This document shows, in pieces, positions 27,937 through 37,092 of a DNA stretch of 64,000 bases. Both the position numbers and the translations under genes were made by a program. The DNA comes from an uncultured Paracoccaceae bacterium (GTDB lineage: Bacteria; Pseudomonadota; Alphaproteobacteria; Rhodobacterales; Rhodobacteraceae), in contig CANMPK010000007.1 in NCBI GenBank assembly GCA_947499725.1, positions 1 to 64,000 on the forward strand, read 5' to 3'. Within the stretch, counting starts at the first letter, position 1. Every line of letters starts with the position of its first letter. Below the pieces are notes generated by a model. It saw only the letters and a program-made list of their open reading frames with translations, was not told where the DNA came from and did not search any database.

Positions 27937-28598
27937 TTCAGCTCAAGCCGGTAGCCAAGGCCACGATGGGTCGAAATCGTCACGCTCGAAGGGTCAAGAT
28001 GCTTTCGAATGCGCCCTATATAAACCTCGATCGCGTTTTCAGAGACATCTTCATCATAAGAAAACAGCCGATCACAAAGCTTCTGTTTTGAAAAAATTTG
28101 GTTCGGGGCGTTGATCAAAAGCTCAAACAAACGCAGCTCGCGATTGCGCAATTTCACAGGCGTTTCGCGCACACACATCTGCGCTGCGACCGGATCATAG
28201 CTGACATCGCCGAACAGAATCTTCGGCTGCGAAGATCCCTGATTGCGCCGCAACACGGCGCGGCAACGGGCCTGAAGTTCGGCGTGATCAAAGGGCTTTG
28301 TGACGTAGTCATCCGCGCCCAAATCCAGCAAACTGATTCTATCTGACACTTGCGAACGGGCCGTTAGAACAATGACAGGCGTGTCGCGTTTGCGCTGTCT
28401 GTGGTGCTCTAGAAAGCTGCGACCATCGCCATCTGGCAACATAATATCCAGCAAGATTAGATCATATTCTGAGGTATCTGAAAACGTCTTGGCGTCTTCA
28501 ATTTTATCAGCATGATCAACCACATGGCCATCGATATGCAGCCGTGACGAAACCGCCTGAGCAAGCTCGTAGTTGTCTTCAACAAGCAAGAATTTCAT
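27933..28598 (-). CDS. OmpR-type response regulator, TctD-like
   Basis: A 221-aa regulator. The receiver domain has the acidic pocket at VEDN (D8), the phospho-acceptor Asp51 in LILLDIMLPDGDG, and the conserved Lys in ADDYVTKPFDHAEL. The winged-helix DNA-binding domain includes LRNRELRLFELLINAPNQ and VSENAIEVYIGRIRKHL. First gene of the regulator-kinase-binding protein operon, divergent from tctC with a 107-bp shared promoter region, which marks tctCBA as its probable target. Confidence 0.94.
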   Translation of the reverse strand: MKFLLVEDNYELAQAVSSRLHIDGHVVDHADKIEDAKTFSDTSEYDLILLDIMLPDGDGRSFLEHHRQRKRDTPVIVLTARSQVSDRISLLDLGADDYVTKPFDHAELQARCRAVLRRNQGSSQPKILFGDVSYDPVAAQMCVRETPVKLRNRELRLFELLINAPNQIFSKQKLCDRLFSYDEDVSENAIEVYIGRIRKHLDPSSVTISTHRGLGYRLELK

Positions 28599-28705
28599 AG
28601 GTCTTTGCGCTCTTTTTTCGGGGCGTGACAGGTTTGTGTCAGCTTCATGTGGATCATGTCCTCAATTGTGTCGCCAAGCGACCAGTTGTCAAATGGGAGG
28701 AAATC

Positions 28706-29692
28706 ATGACAACACTAAAACTGGGCCGTCGCGCCCTGATGACTGCAGCTGTAGCCGCGCTAAGCTTTGGGGCGCCAGCCTTTGCGGATGGCCATAAAGT
28801 TCTAGATAAAGTGCACTTCCTGATCCCCGGCGGCGCCGGCGGTGGCTGGGATGGCACAGCCCGCGGAACAGGCGAAGCGCTGACAGGCGCGGGCCTTGTG
28901 GGCACGGCATCCTACGAAAACATGTCTGGTGGCGGCGGCGGTAAAGCCATCGGCTTTCTGATTGAAAATGCCGATAGCAGCCACGACACGCTGATGGTAA
29001 ACTCTACACCCATCGTGATCCGTTCTTTGACAGGCGTTTTCCCGCACAACTTCCGCGACCTAACTTTGGTGTCCGGCACGATCGGTGACTATGCCGCGAT
29101 CGTTGTTGGCAAAGACAGCCCGCTGAACTCTATGGGTGATCTGATTGCAGCCTTTGACGCAGACCCATCCAAAACCGCAATCGGCGGTGGTTCTGTTCCA
29201 GGCGGCATGGACCACTTGGTTGCAGCTATGGTGATGGAAGCGGCTGGCAAAGACGCGCTGGGTGTGAAGTACATCCCTTACGATGCGGGCGGTAAAGCGA
29301 TGGCGGCTCTGCTGTCTGGTGAAATCGCTGCACTGTCCACTGGCTTCTCGGAAGCGGTTGATCTGGCCGCAGCAGGCGAAGTGAAAATCATCGGTGTAAC
29401 GGCGGATGAGCGCGTCAGCGCAGCACCAGATGCTCAGACCATGAAAGAGCAAGGCATCGATACAAGCTTTGTAAACTGGCGTGGGTTCTTCGCAGCACCT
29501 GGCCTGCCAGAAGACAAGCTGACCATGTACCAAGACGCGATTGCGAAAATGTACGACACCCCAGAATGGGAAGAAGTACGCGCGCGCAACGGTTGGGTGA
29601 ACATCCACAACTCCGGCGATGACTTCCAAGCCTTCCTTGAAGAGCAAGAGAAAGCCATCGGCGATCTGATGAAGAAGCTCGGCTTCCTCTAA
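28706..29692 (+). CDS. tctC: Tripartite tricarboxylate transporter binding protein
   Basis: Periplasmic substrate-binding component of a TctABC (tripartite tricarboxylate) transporter, 328 aa from the ATG at 28706. GGGAGGAAATC lies directly upstream, so the track's earlier start is rejected. The signal peptide ends near GAPAFADG. The family regions are FLIPGGAGGGWDGTARGTGE (ligand loop), GSVPGGMDHLVAAM and VKYIPYDAGGKAMAALLSGE. The substrate is a carboxylic acid, citrate-like or other; it cannot be fixed from sequence. Divergent from the two-component operon and followed by tctB and tctA. Confidence 0.94.
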   Translation: MTTLKLGRRALMTAAVAALSFGAPAFADGHKVLDKVHFLIPGGAGGGWDGTARGTGEALTGAGLVGTASYENMSGGGGGKAIGFLIENADSSHDTLMVNSTPIVIRSLTGVFPHNFRDLTLVSGTIGDYAAIVVGKDSPLNSMGDLIAAFDADPSKTAIGGGSVPGGMDHLVAAMVMEAAGKDALGVKYIPYDAGGKAMAALLSGEIAALSTGFSEAVDLAAAGEVKIIGVTADERVSAAPDAQTMKEQGIDTSFVNWRGFFAAPGLPEDKLTMYQDAIAKMYDTPEWEEVRARNGWVNIHNSGDDFQAFLEEQEKAIGDLMKKLGFL

Positions 29693-29756
29693 TCACATTT
29701 CAACAGTCAGTTTGGGCGGGAGATTCCCGCCCTCTCTATATCTAGGGGAGGGGACA

Positions 29757-30239
29757 ATGGCGTTAGATCGCTGGATTGCACTTATATTATTGGGAATATG
29801 TCTGGCCTACGGCTACACCGCTTGGTTCATGATGGATGCGGGCCTCGCCCCCTTCATGCGCCGCGCGCCGATCTGGCCAAGTTCGTTCCCGAAGGTCTTG
29901 TCTGTATTGGCCATCATTTCATGCCTGATCATTCTTTTGGGCTTTGAAAAGGGCGAACCTAAAATCGGCGAGATCGATTACCGCCGTCTTGGCGACTACC
30001 ACATCGGCCAAGCCATGCTGCTGCTGGCCTTGATGGTGGCCTATGCGCTGCTGCTGCGTCCGTTTGGTTTTTTAGGCTCTACTATGGGCTTTTTGGTGAT
30101 CGGATCGGCCATTTTGGGCGAACGCCGTTGGATCATCATGATCGCCGTCGCAGCAATCGCGACCTTCATCGTTTGGTATTTGGTGCAACAAGTCCTTGGG
30201 ATTTACCTGCGCCCACTGCCTGGCTTTCTAGGAGGGTAA
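29757..30239 (+). CDS. tctB: Tripartite tricarboxylate transporter small membrane subunit
   Basis: A 160-aa protein with four predicted transmembrane helices (WIALILLGICLAYGYTAWFM, VLSVLAIISCLIILLG, AMLLLALMVAYALLL, IIMIAVAAIATFIVWYLV), matching the TctB family in size and layout. The ATG at 29757 follows GGGGAGGGGAC, a strong ribosome binding site; the track's upstream start is not needed. It ends one base before the tctA ATG, so the two are coupled. Confidence 0.92.
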   Translation: MALDRWIALILLGICLAYGYTAWFMMDAGLAPFMRRAPIWPSSFPKVLSVLAIISCLIILLGFEKGEPKIGEIDYRRLGDYHIGQAMLLLALMVAYALLLRPFGFLGSTMGFLVIGSAILGERRWIIMIAVAAIATFIVWYLVQQVLGIYLRPLPGFLGG

Positions 30240-30240
30240 C

Positions 30241-31752
30241 ATGCTTGAAGGACTTTTGATTGGCCTGCAAACGGCCCTGTCTATTCAGAACCTGTTGATG
30301 GTGATCGCAGGCTGTCTGATCGGGACATTCATCGGCATGTTGCCGGGCCTTGGCCCGATGTCGATCATCGCCATTATGATCCCGGTTGCCATATCTATGG
30401 GGGATCCCTCCGCCGCTTTGATCTTGCTCGCAGGTGTGTATTACGGCGCGATTTTTGGCGGCTCGACCTCATCCATTTTGCTCAACGCCCCGGGGGTGGC
30501 CGGAACGGTTGCCAGCAGCTTTGACGGCTATCCCATGGCGCGACAAGGCAAGGCCGGTAAGGCGCTGACGATTGCTGCGATCTCGAGCTTTGCGGGCGGC
30601 ACAATTGGCGCAATCCTTTTGATGATCTTTGCGCCTGCATTGTCTTCTGTCGCGTTGCTGTTCCACTCGTCGGAATATTTCGCGCTTATGGTCGTGGGCC
30701 TGTCTGCCATTGCAGCCTTCGCTGGCACAGGTCAGGTGGCCAAAGCCATGCTGATGACTGTGCTTGGTTTGATTATGGCAACCGTAGGCGAAGGCGCTTT
30801 GTTCAACCTGCCGCGCTTCACGATGGGCATTATGGATCTGCAATCGGGCTTTGGCTTTATCACGCTGGCCATGGCAATGTTCGCCCTGCCAGAGGCGCTG
30901 TTCCTCGTGCTGAAGAAAAAGGAAATGAGCGGCGATAGCGGTGAAATTTCCGAGCTGCGCATTTCTGGCGCCGAGGCAAAAGCCATCGCGCCGGTCATTG
31001 GCCGCCAGTCTTTGCAGGGCTTCTTCATCGGCGTTCTGCCGGGAGCAGGGGCCACCATCGCCAGCTTCTTGGGCTATGCTGTGGAACGCAACATCGCCAC
31101 GAAAGAAGAGCAAGACGAGTTCGGCAAAGGCGCCATCAAAGGGCTTGCGGCTCCGGAAACCGCAAACAACGCGGCCTGCACGGGATCTTTTGTACCTTTG
31201 CTAACGCTGGGTATTCCGGGTTCTGGCACCACGGCCATTCTGCTTGGCGCTTTGATTGCCCTGAACGTCACACCAGGCCCACGCCTGATGATCGACGAAC
31301 CACAGGTCTTCTGGGCAGTGATCATGTCGATGTTCATTGGCAACTTGGTTCTGCTGGTGCTGAACCTGCCGCTGATCCCATACATTGCCAAAGTACTGTC
31401 TGTACCGCGCAATTACCTGATCCCGTTCATTTTGTTCTTCACACTGATGGGGGCTTATATCGGCCAGAACAATGCAACAGAGCTGCTGATCTTGGTCGCC
31501 TTCGGCGTCTGCGCAACTGCGTTGAAATTCGCAGACTATCCGCTGGCCCCGCTTTTGATCGGCTTCATCTTGGGCGGCATGATGGAAGACAACTTTGCAC
31601 GCTCTATGCAGCTGTATGACGGTGTTGCCTTCATTTGGGAGCGCCCGATGACCTTGGGCCTGCTGGTTCTGGCGGTCATTCTAGTGCTGCTACCAAGCTT
31701 CCGCGCACGCCGTGCCAAACTGCGTGCGCAAGGAGTGGCTGACGGGGATTAA
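30241..31752 (+). CDS. tctA: Tripartite tricarboxylate transporter large permease
   Basis: The 503-aa main membrane subunit of the transporter with about 11-12 helices. Signature sequences include IGMLPGLGPMSIIAIMIPVA, GGSTSSILLNAPG, FFIGVLPGAGATIASFLGYA and LTLGIPGSGTTAILLGAL, the repeated Gly/Pro loops of TctA. Immediately downstream of tctB and followed 27 bp later by a strong terminator. Confidence 0.96.
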   Translation: MLEGLLIGLQTALSIQNLLMVIAGCLIGTFIGMLPGLGPMSIIAIMIPVAISMGDPSAALILLAGVYYGAIFGGSTSSILLNAPGVAGTVASSFDGYPMARQGKAGKALTIAAISSFAGGTIGAILLMIFAPALSSVALLFHSSEYFALMVVGLSAIAAFAGTGQVAKAMLMTVLGLIMATVGEGALFNLPRFTMGIMDLQSGFGFITLAMAMFALPEALFLVLKKKEMSGDSGEISELRISGAEAKAIAPVIGRQSLQGFFIGVLPGAGATIASFLGYAVERNIATKEEQDEFGKGAIKGLAAPETANNAACTGSFVPLLTLGIPGSGTTAILLGALIALNVTPGPRLMIDEPQVFWAVIMSMFIGNLVLLVLNLPLIPYIAKVLSVPRNYLIPFILFFTLMGAYIGQNNATELLILVAFGVCATALKFADYPLAPLLIGFILGGMMEDNFARSMQLYDGVAFIWERPMTLGLLVLAVILVLLPSFRARRAKLRAQGVADGD

Positions 31753-31778
31753 TCACCCTTCCTAATCCGCGTCTTCAC

Positions 31779-31812
31779 AAGGGGCAGGGCTGAAGACAGC
31801 CTTGCCCTTTTT
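31779..31812 (+). terminator. Intrinsic terminator after tctA
   Basis: AAGGGGCAGGGCTG-AAGA-CAGCCTTGCCCTT forms a stem of about 13 bp with wobble pairs, followed by TTT. Its right end touches the stop codon of the convergent mutarotase gene, so it may serve both strands. Confidence 0.85.
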
Positions 31813-32782
31813 ACGTTTTGGAAAAGGCAAACTGCGTCACAGCCGTGATCGCCTGATCTGGCATCAAACGCATTTGATCCCGCCAAGGTTGGTTTGGGGC
31901 ATCAACCCATGCGTGAGGTTCCAACGCAATGCCAGCGCGGCGCCCAAGGTTTTGCCCATCTATCCCCGCCCTTGGATCTGAAAGAAATCCAGCATCATAG
32001 GCCTGCAAACCAGCTTCCGTGCTGCGCAGAGTCATTTCCACATGGCCTGCTGAAAGCCTCGCAATGTCACGCAGTGCGGTACGGGTGCTGGATAGGCAGA
32101 AATGATCATCCAAACCTTCAGGCACAGGGCAGGGCTGTCGCAAATCTTTTGCCCCCGATACTGCAACCGGCGCGCCCTTGGGCAGCCCTTGATTCAAAGG
32201 CAGCATATGTTCTGCGAAAATTGACAGCTGATGGTTGTCGATGGTCTGCCCACCATCCAAATTGAAATAGGAATGCGGCGCCAAAGCGCAAACCGTCGGC
32301 TGGTCTGCCCGCGCACTGAGGCGCAGAGACAAAGTGGACCCATCAATTTCATAACACGCCGTCAAATGCATCGGGCCGGGGAACCCCATGTGTCGATCTG
32401 CAAAGGTCAGGCTGAACAGCGCACAATTCTTTGATGCTTCGTCTAAGCGCCAGTTCAGATGCCCACAGCCCAAACGCCCCCCATGCAACGTATTGCCGTT
32501 TTCATTCTGATTCAAAGCATAACCCTGCCCAGAAATAGAGACAAACCCACCCGAAATACGGTTCGCCACGGGTCCAACAATCGCTCCAAGACAATGCGGG
32601 TTGCTTTGGTAATGCAACGGATCTTGCAATCCCAAGACCAATGAATGTCCAATACCCGCCATGCGCAAATCACGCAGGCTTGCGCCATAGGAAACAAGGC
32701 TCGCCCTTAGGCTATCAGAGCCAATCGAAACCTCATGAACATCCAATCCATCTTCTGCCTGACCAAGTTGAGAAACAGCCAT
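31811..32782 (-). CDS. galM: Aldose 1-epimerase (galactose mutarotase)
   Basis: Interconverts alpha and beta anomers of galactose/glucose, supplying the beta form to the sugar dehydrogenase. The 323-aa beta-sandwich enzyme contains GPVANRISGG, NGNTLHGG, the catalytic His segment LAPHSYFNLDGG and the catalytic Glu in ALEPHAWVDAPNQPWRD. It is the last gene of the long galactoside operon, 8 bp after the GH42 beta-galactosidase. Confidence 0.92.
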   Translation of the reverse strand: MAVSQLGQAEDGLDVHEVSIGSDSLRASLVSYGASLRDLRMAGIGHSLVLGLQDPLHYQSNPHCLGAIVGPVANRISGGFVSISGQGYALNQNENGNTLHGGRLGCGHLNWRLDEASKNCALFSLTFADRHMGFPGPMHLTACYEIDGSTLSLRLSARADQPTVCALAPHSYFNLDGGQTIDNHQLSIFAEHMLPLNQGLPKGAPVAVSGAKDLRQPCPVPEGLDDHFCLSSTRTALRDIARLSAGHVEMTLRSTEAGLQAYDAGFLSDPRAGIDGQNLGRRAGIALEPHAWVDAPNQPWRDQMRLMPDQAITAVTQFAFSKT

Positions 32783-32790
32783 ATCGCAGA

Positions 32791-34707
32791 CTATCGCGCA
32801 GATTTCTCACGGCGCAAGGCACCGGCAGCTGGTAACACGCCAACTTCAGTTCCAACCGGATGGGCTGAGTAGTTGAACCAAAACTCTTCTGTTGCGGTTT
32901 CGCGCAAACGCACACCCTCCGGCATGCTGCGCAAAGGCAGATCAACTCGGGCCGCCATGGTCTGGACCAAAGTATCAAACCCGTCTGCATCCATCCAAGC
33001 GCCGCAGTATACCTGCTTGCCTTCTGCCATCACCACAGGCGCACCTGATTGGGTTTGCATCAAAACCTCGGCAGTGCCTTCCAATTCTTCCAGATACAAA
33101 ATCGCATGGCCAGCCTTATCCAGCGCCACCGGCATATCGGGGCGCAAGGTTTCGAGCCGACTAACCGTGACATCCAACTGCGGCAAAGCAGGGGGCAAAG
33201 GCGTGGTCGGAATATTAAACTGCGCATCACGCGCCGCGCTGCGCGGGCCGTAAACCACATGCGCATCAATGTCTGCCAAGGCGGTTTTCAGATCATCCGC
33301 CATGTGCATCAAACCCGGCGCGAAGACCAATTGATAACCATTAAAGTCACGGGTTTCAGGCCGCACAAAGTCAATCGACACACCATTACGACGCAGGGCA
33401 CGATACAGATCAAACACCAACCCAAAATAGCTGAGCCCTTGCCCCTGTGGCTGTGTTGCCCAAGCCCAATCCGCATCGTAATCAAACACAATCGCAACCG
33501 GTGCTTGATATGGCTGAACTTCAGGCGCCTTCGCAATCTCGGCCGCCACTTCGCGGGCTTCCACAATAGCGCGCGCTTCAACCCCATCTGGGCGCAACAT
33601 GCCCGCATGCAACTGCTCTTGGGCAAAGGGCGCTTGCCGCCAGCGGAAATAACACACGGCTTCCGCACCATGCGCAAAGGCTTCCAGTGACCAAAGACGC
33701 ACCATCCCATCTAGCGGGCTCGGGTTATACGGTGCCCAATTCACGGGGCCGGGTTGTTGTTCCATCACCCACCAACGGCCCTTACCCACGGCGCGATACA
33801 GATCATGGTGAAGCGCCTGAAAATCCGGATCGCCTTGGCGCGCATAAGCACGCTGCGTTTCAACATCCGCCCCAACGCGATCTTCCAAAAAACCAAGCGG
33901 ATAGCTATCCCATGTGGCGATCTCTAGATCATCGCCCACTTTGAAATGATCAAAGTCCGTAATGCGCCCCATGTAATTGTGCGACACAGGCGCAGAAGAA
34001 TGGGCGCGAATAATCTCAACCTGCGCGCGGTTGAACGCCACGACTTGATCAGACGAAAACCGCCGAAAAGCCTGCACATGGGCTGGATTAGGCTCTGTTA
34101 CGGTCAAATTCGGCAACGCAATATCCTCAAACGCGCGATACTCCATCGACCAGAACACATTGCCCCAAGCCGCGTTCAGCGCATCAATGTCGCCCACGAA
34201 CTGAGCCTTTAGCCAGATTTGAAACGCAGTCTTCGCCGCCGCGGAATAGCTGATGACCGTATCATGGCAGCCATATTCATTATCGGTCTGCCAAGCAGCC
34301 ACATAGGAGTTCTGTCCATAGCGTTCTGCAAAAATACGCGTGATGCGTTTGCTTTCCTCAAGATAACCCTTATGGCTAAAACAATAGTGCCGACGCGATC
34401 CAAAACCGCGCACGCGCCCTTCTACATCCACCGCAAACATATCCGGATGACGGTCCGCCATCCAACGCGGCGGCGTGGCGGTCGGCATACCAAGCACGAC
34501 CTTAAGCCCAGCCTGCCCCAAAACCTCAATCGCGCGATCCAACCAGTCGAAGCGTAGATCATCAGGCGTCGGCTCTAGGCGCGACCAAGCAAATTCACCG
34601 ATCCGCACCCAAGTCAGCCCCGCTTCTTTCATGCGGCGCGCGTCATCCGCCCAGATCTCTTCGGGCCAGTGTTCTGGGTAATAGCAAGTGCCAAGTGTGC
34701 GCTGCAT
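32791..34707 (-). CDS. GH42 beta-galactosidase
   Basis: Retaining beta-galactosidase, 638 aa, cytoplasmic (no signal peptide). The TIM-barrel N-terminus LGTCYYPEHWPEEIWADDAR is typical of family 42. The acid/base Glu lies in AAWQTDNEYGCHD and the nucleophile in WWVMEQQPGPVNW. The trimerisation and C-terminal domains follow, with EGVRLRETATEEFWFNYSAH near the end. Position between the mutarotase and the lactonase puts its product galactose straight into the oxidative pathway. It probably acts on imported beta-galactosides such as lactose or galacto-oligosaccharides. Confidence 0.94.
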   Translation of the reverse strand: MQRTLGTCYYPEHWPEEIWADDARRMKEAGLTWVRIGEFAWSRLEPTPDDLRFDWLDRAIEVLGQAGLKVVLGMPTATPPRWMADRHPDMFAVDVEGRVRGFGSRRHYCFSHKGYLEESKRITRIFAERYGQNSYVAAWQTDNEYGCHDTVISYSAAAKTAFQIWLKAQFVGDIDALNAAWGNVFWSMEYRAFEDIALPNLTVTEPNPAHVQAFRRFSSDQVVAFNRAQVEIIRAHSSAPVSHNYMGRITDFDHFKVGDDLEIATWDSYPLGFLEDRVGADVETQRAYARQGDPDFQALHHDLYRAVGKGRWWVMEQQPGPVNWAPYNPSPLDGMVRLWSLEAFAHGAEAVCYFRWRQAPFAQEQLHAGMLRPDGVEARAIVEAREVAAEIAKAPEVQPYQAPVAIVFDYDADWAWATQPQGQGLSYFGLVFDLYRALRRNGVSIDFVRPETRDFNGYQLVFAPGLMHMADDLKTALADIDAHVVYGPRSAARDAQFNIPTTPLPPALPQLDVTVSRLETLRPDMPVALDKAGHAILYLEELEGTAEVLMQTQSGAPVVMAEGKQVYCGAWMDADGFDTLVQTMAARVDLPLRSMPEGVRLRETATEEFWFNYSAHPVGTEVGVLPAAGALRREKSAR

Positions 34708-34722
34708 GTCTTCCTCGATGTC

Positions 34723-35565
34723 TTAAAGCTGAACCTGATGTTCCGCTTGACCGGTTACTTTCATTTTCATGGCAAAGGTCTGACCAGCCGGTGCTGGCAA
34801 ATCCCCAACAGCAGCCGTGGTGACATAAAGCTGATCCAAATCCGCCCCACCAAACGCCGGACAAGAGGCCTGCGGCGTCGGCACATCAACCTGCGTCATC
34901 AAACATCCATCTGGCCCATAACACGCCACCCGCGCCGCGCCCCATTGCGCGTTCCACAGATTGCCATCCGCATCCACAACCGCGCCATCTGCGCCAAATT
35001 CTTCACCAGACACATCGACAAAAACATCCGCCGTACCAATCGGCCAACCGGTATCTGCATCAAGCGGCTGACGCATGATTTTGCCTTCAGCCGTATCGGT
35101 GAAATAAGCGCAAGATTGATCTGGCGCAAAACAGATCGCGTTGGTGATGGTCACATCAGCCACCAAAACCCGCAGTTCACCTTTGTAAAAACGATAGATC
35201 GCGCCTGCACCGTCCTCGGCATTCACACCCATGGTGCCAATCCAGAACCCACCCCATGGATCAGCGCGCCCATCATTGGAACGCGTGACGAGGTTGTCAG
35301 CCTCTAACGCAATCACATGGGTTTTCGCGCCAGTCTGAAGATTAAATTCCCAAAGCGCCGAAGCAGACGCCACCAAAAGGCGCGCCTCATCAATCCAGCC
35401 AGCGGCAGAGACATATTCGTCAAATTGCCAAAACCGTTCTTGGCCGTTCTCAAGTGTGTAAAGCCGCTTACCCAGAATATCGAACCAGAAGAATTGGTTC
35501 AGCTTCGGATGCCAAAACGCACCCTCCCCAAGGGCGCAGGCCGTCGTGCTGATTGCTTGCATCAT
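34723..35565 (-). CDS. SMP-30/gluconolactonase-family sugar lactonase
   Basis: Six-bladed propeller lactonase of 280 aa that likely hydrolyses galactono-1,4-lactone (or the arabinono equivalent) to the acid. Family segments are LGEGAFWHPKLNQFFWFDIL (metal Glu), RSNDGRADPWGGFWIGTMG (metal Asn), ITNAICFAPDQSCAYFTDT and the metal Asp region FGADGAVVDADGNLWNAQWG. The preceding dgoA gene overlaps its start by 4 nt. It fills the step between the SDR dehydrogenase and the sugar-acid dehydratase of the same operon. Confidence 0.92.
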   Translation of the reverse strand: MMQAISTTACALGEGAFWHPKLNQFFWFDILGKRLYTLENGQERFWQFDEYVSAAGWIDEARLLVASASALWEFNLQTGAKTHVIALEADNLVTRSNDGRADPWGGFWIGTMGVNAEDGAGAIYRFYKGELRVLVADVTITNAICFAPDQSCAYFTDTAEGKIMRQPLDADTGWPIGTADVFVDVSGEEFGADGAVVDADGNLWNAQWGAARVACYGPDGCLMTQVDVPTPQASCPAFGGADLDQLYVTTAAVGDLPAPAGQTFAMKMKVTGQAEHQVQL

Positions 35566-36170
35566 GCAGAAAAACTCTCGTCGTAAGCCGCGACCATATC
35601 CGCCGCCCGTTGCGCAACATCACGCAAATCACGACCCGGCTTGTAAAGGTTTGACCCAATCCCAAACCCGGTGATCCCAACCGCCTGCCAATCTGCGAAA
35701 TTCGCAGGGCCCACGCCCCCCACCGCATAGGTTTTCACGCCATCCGGCAGAACCGCAGACAAAGCCGCGAACCCATCTGTTCCGAGCTTAAAGGCCGGAA
35801 AAAATTTCAAGCCATCTGCGCCGTTGCGCAACGCTGTAAAGGCCTCGGTCGGCGAATAGACCCCCGGATAAGACAACATGTCATGGGCCTTCGTCGCTTG
35901 AATGACCTCTGGATTGGTGTCTGGGGAAACTACCATGTGCGCGCCAATATCCGACAGGCGCGCCACATCATCAGGGGTCAAAACCGTACCAGCACCAATC
36001 AACGCATCCTTACCTGCCATTAAAACCATCTGCGCGATGCTCTCAAAAGGTTTGGGCGAATTCAGCGGCACCTCGATTTTGCTGATCCCAGCGGTGATCA
36101 ACGCCTCACAAATTGGCGCGGCTTCGTCAGGAGTGATGCCACGCAGAATGGCAATAATTTCACGAGTCAT
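35562..36170 (-). CDS. dgoA: 2-dehydro-3-deoxy-6-phosphogalactonate aldolase
   Basis: Cleaves KDPGal to pyruvate and glyceraldehyde 3-phosphate. The 202-aa Eda-type aldolase shows ILRGITPDEA, KIEVPLNSP (general base Glu), LIGAGTVLTPDDV and the Schiff-base Lys in GLKFFPAFKLG. The KDGal kinase immediately upstream, overlapping by 11 nt, points to the galactonate rather than gluconate epimer. Confidence 0.93.
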   Translation of the reverse strand: MTREIIAILRGITPDEAAPICEALITAGISKIEVPLNSPKPFESIAQMVLMAGKDALIGAGTVLTPDDVARLSDIGAHMVVSPDTNPEVIQATKAHDMLSYPGVYSPTEAFTALRNGADGLKFFPAFKLGTDGFAALSAVLPDGVKTYAVGGVGPANFADWQAVGITGFGIGSNLYKPGRDLRDVAQRAADMVAAYDESFSA

Positions 36171-37092
36171 GATGGGCTTTCAGCAGTTGCGCCTGCGCCT
36201 TGCGCAGACCGTTCAATGTTGTTTCTTCGGAATCCAAAATCTGCGGAGCAACGTTCTGTGCGCGCAAAGCAGCAGCATAGGCTTGTGACAGACCATCCTC
36301 GCCCACCAACACCACATCTTTGCCCTGCCAATACGCACGCGCAGCCGACAGTTCCGCACCGAGCAAAAGCCCCGAAAGGGTCGCCCGTGCGGTTTCGCCC
36401 GTCAGGCCCGACAGCAAAGATTGCGCCCGCAGTGAAAATAGCGACGACATCAGCCTATCGGGATCATTTGCTCCTTGCGTGCAGGCCGCCTCAAATGCCT
36501 CTGCAGACCATCCGTCCGCCGCGATGGAATGGCGCAACACGCTGTGCTGACCAATCACCGAGAAAAGCTCACCGCTCATAAAGGTCACAAAGCGCGCGAC
36601 AATTCCGTTTTCGATCAACGCCCATTTCGTATGGGTGCCGGGCAAGCAAATCACTCCGCTAAAATCAGGGTTCTGCGACAACACCCCAGCGATTTGTGTC
36701 TCTTCCCCACGCATCACATCATCTGGGGCGATCTGTTTGATCCCCGGTAGAATATGCACGTTCAACCGCGTATCATCTGTGGGCACATGTACCGCCTGAT
36801 CCAGCATCGGCGGCGGGCAGGGGGCCGGCGCATAAGGCGCTTCACGCCACCCTTGGCGCGACCCCGCCATGCCACATATAATCACATCAATTGCACTGGC
36901 CGCAGGCAAGTAAGGCCGTGCAACATCCAGCAAAATAGGCTCGTAGTCCGGCGACGCAATCTGCCCCATTCCTTTATCAAGGCAATGGCGCGCCAACACC
37001 TCGCCACAGGCTGACATATGCCAAAGACGCATTTGGGTGGTGCCCCAATCAATGGCGATCCAAGCGCCGGTATCTGCGCTTGCTCTGCTCAT
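36160..37092 (-). CDS. dgoK: 2-dehydro-3-deoxygalactonokinase
   Basis: Phosphorylates 2-keto-3-deoxygalactonate at C6. The 310-aa protein has the N-terminal phosphate loop WIAIDWGTTQMRLW, ICGMAGSRQGWREAPYAPAPC, the LPGTHTKWALIENG segment and FMSGELFSVIGQHSVL, all typical of the DgoK family (ASKHA fold). It overlaps the SDR gene upstream by 4 nt and dgoA downstream by 11 nt. Confidence 0.94.
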   Translation of the reverse strand: MSRASADTGAWIAIDWGTTQMRLWHMSACGEVLARHCLDKGMGQIASPDYEPILLDVARPYLPAASAIDVIICGMAGSRQGWREAPYAPAPCPPPMLDQAVHVPTDDTRLNVHILPGIKQIAPDDVMRGEETQIAGVLSQNPDFSGVICLPGTHTKWALIENGIVARFVTFMSGELFSVIGQHSVLRHSIAADGWSAEAFEAACTQGANDPDRLMSSLFSLRAQSLLSGLTGETARATLSGLLLGAELSAARAYWQGKDVVLVGEDGLSQAYAAALRAQNVAPQILDSEETTLNGLRKAQAQLLKAHHDS

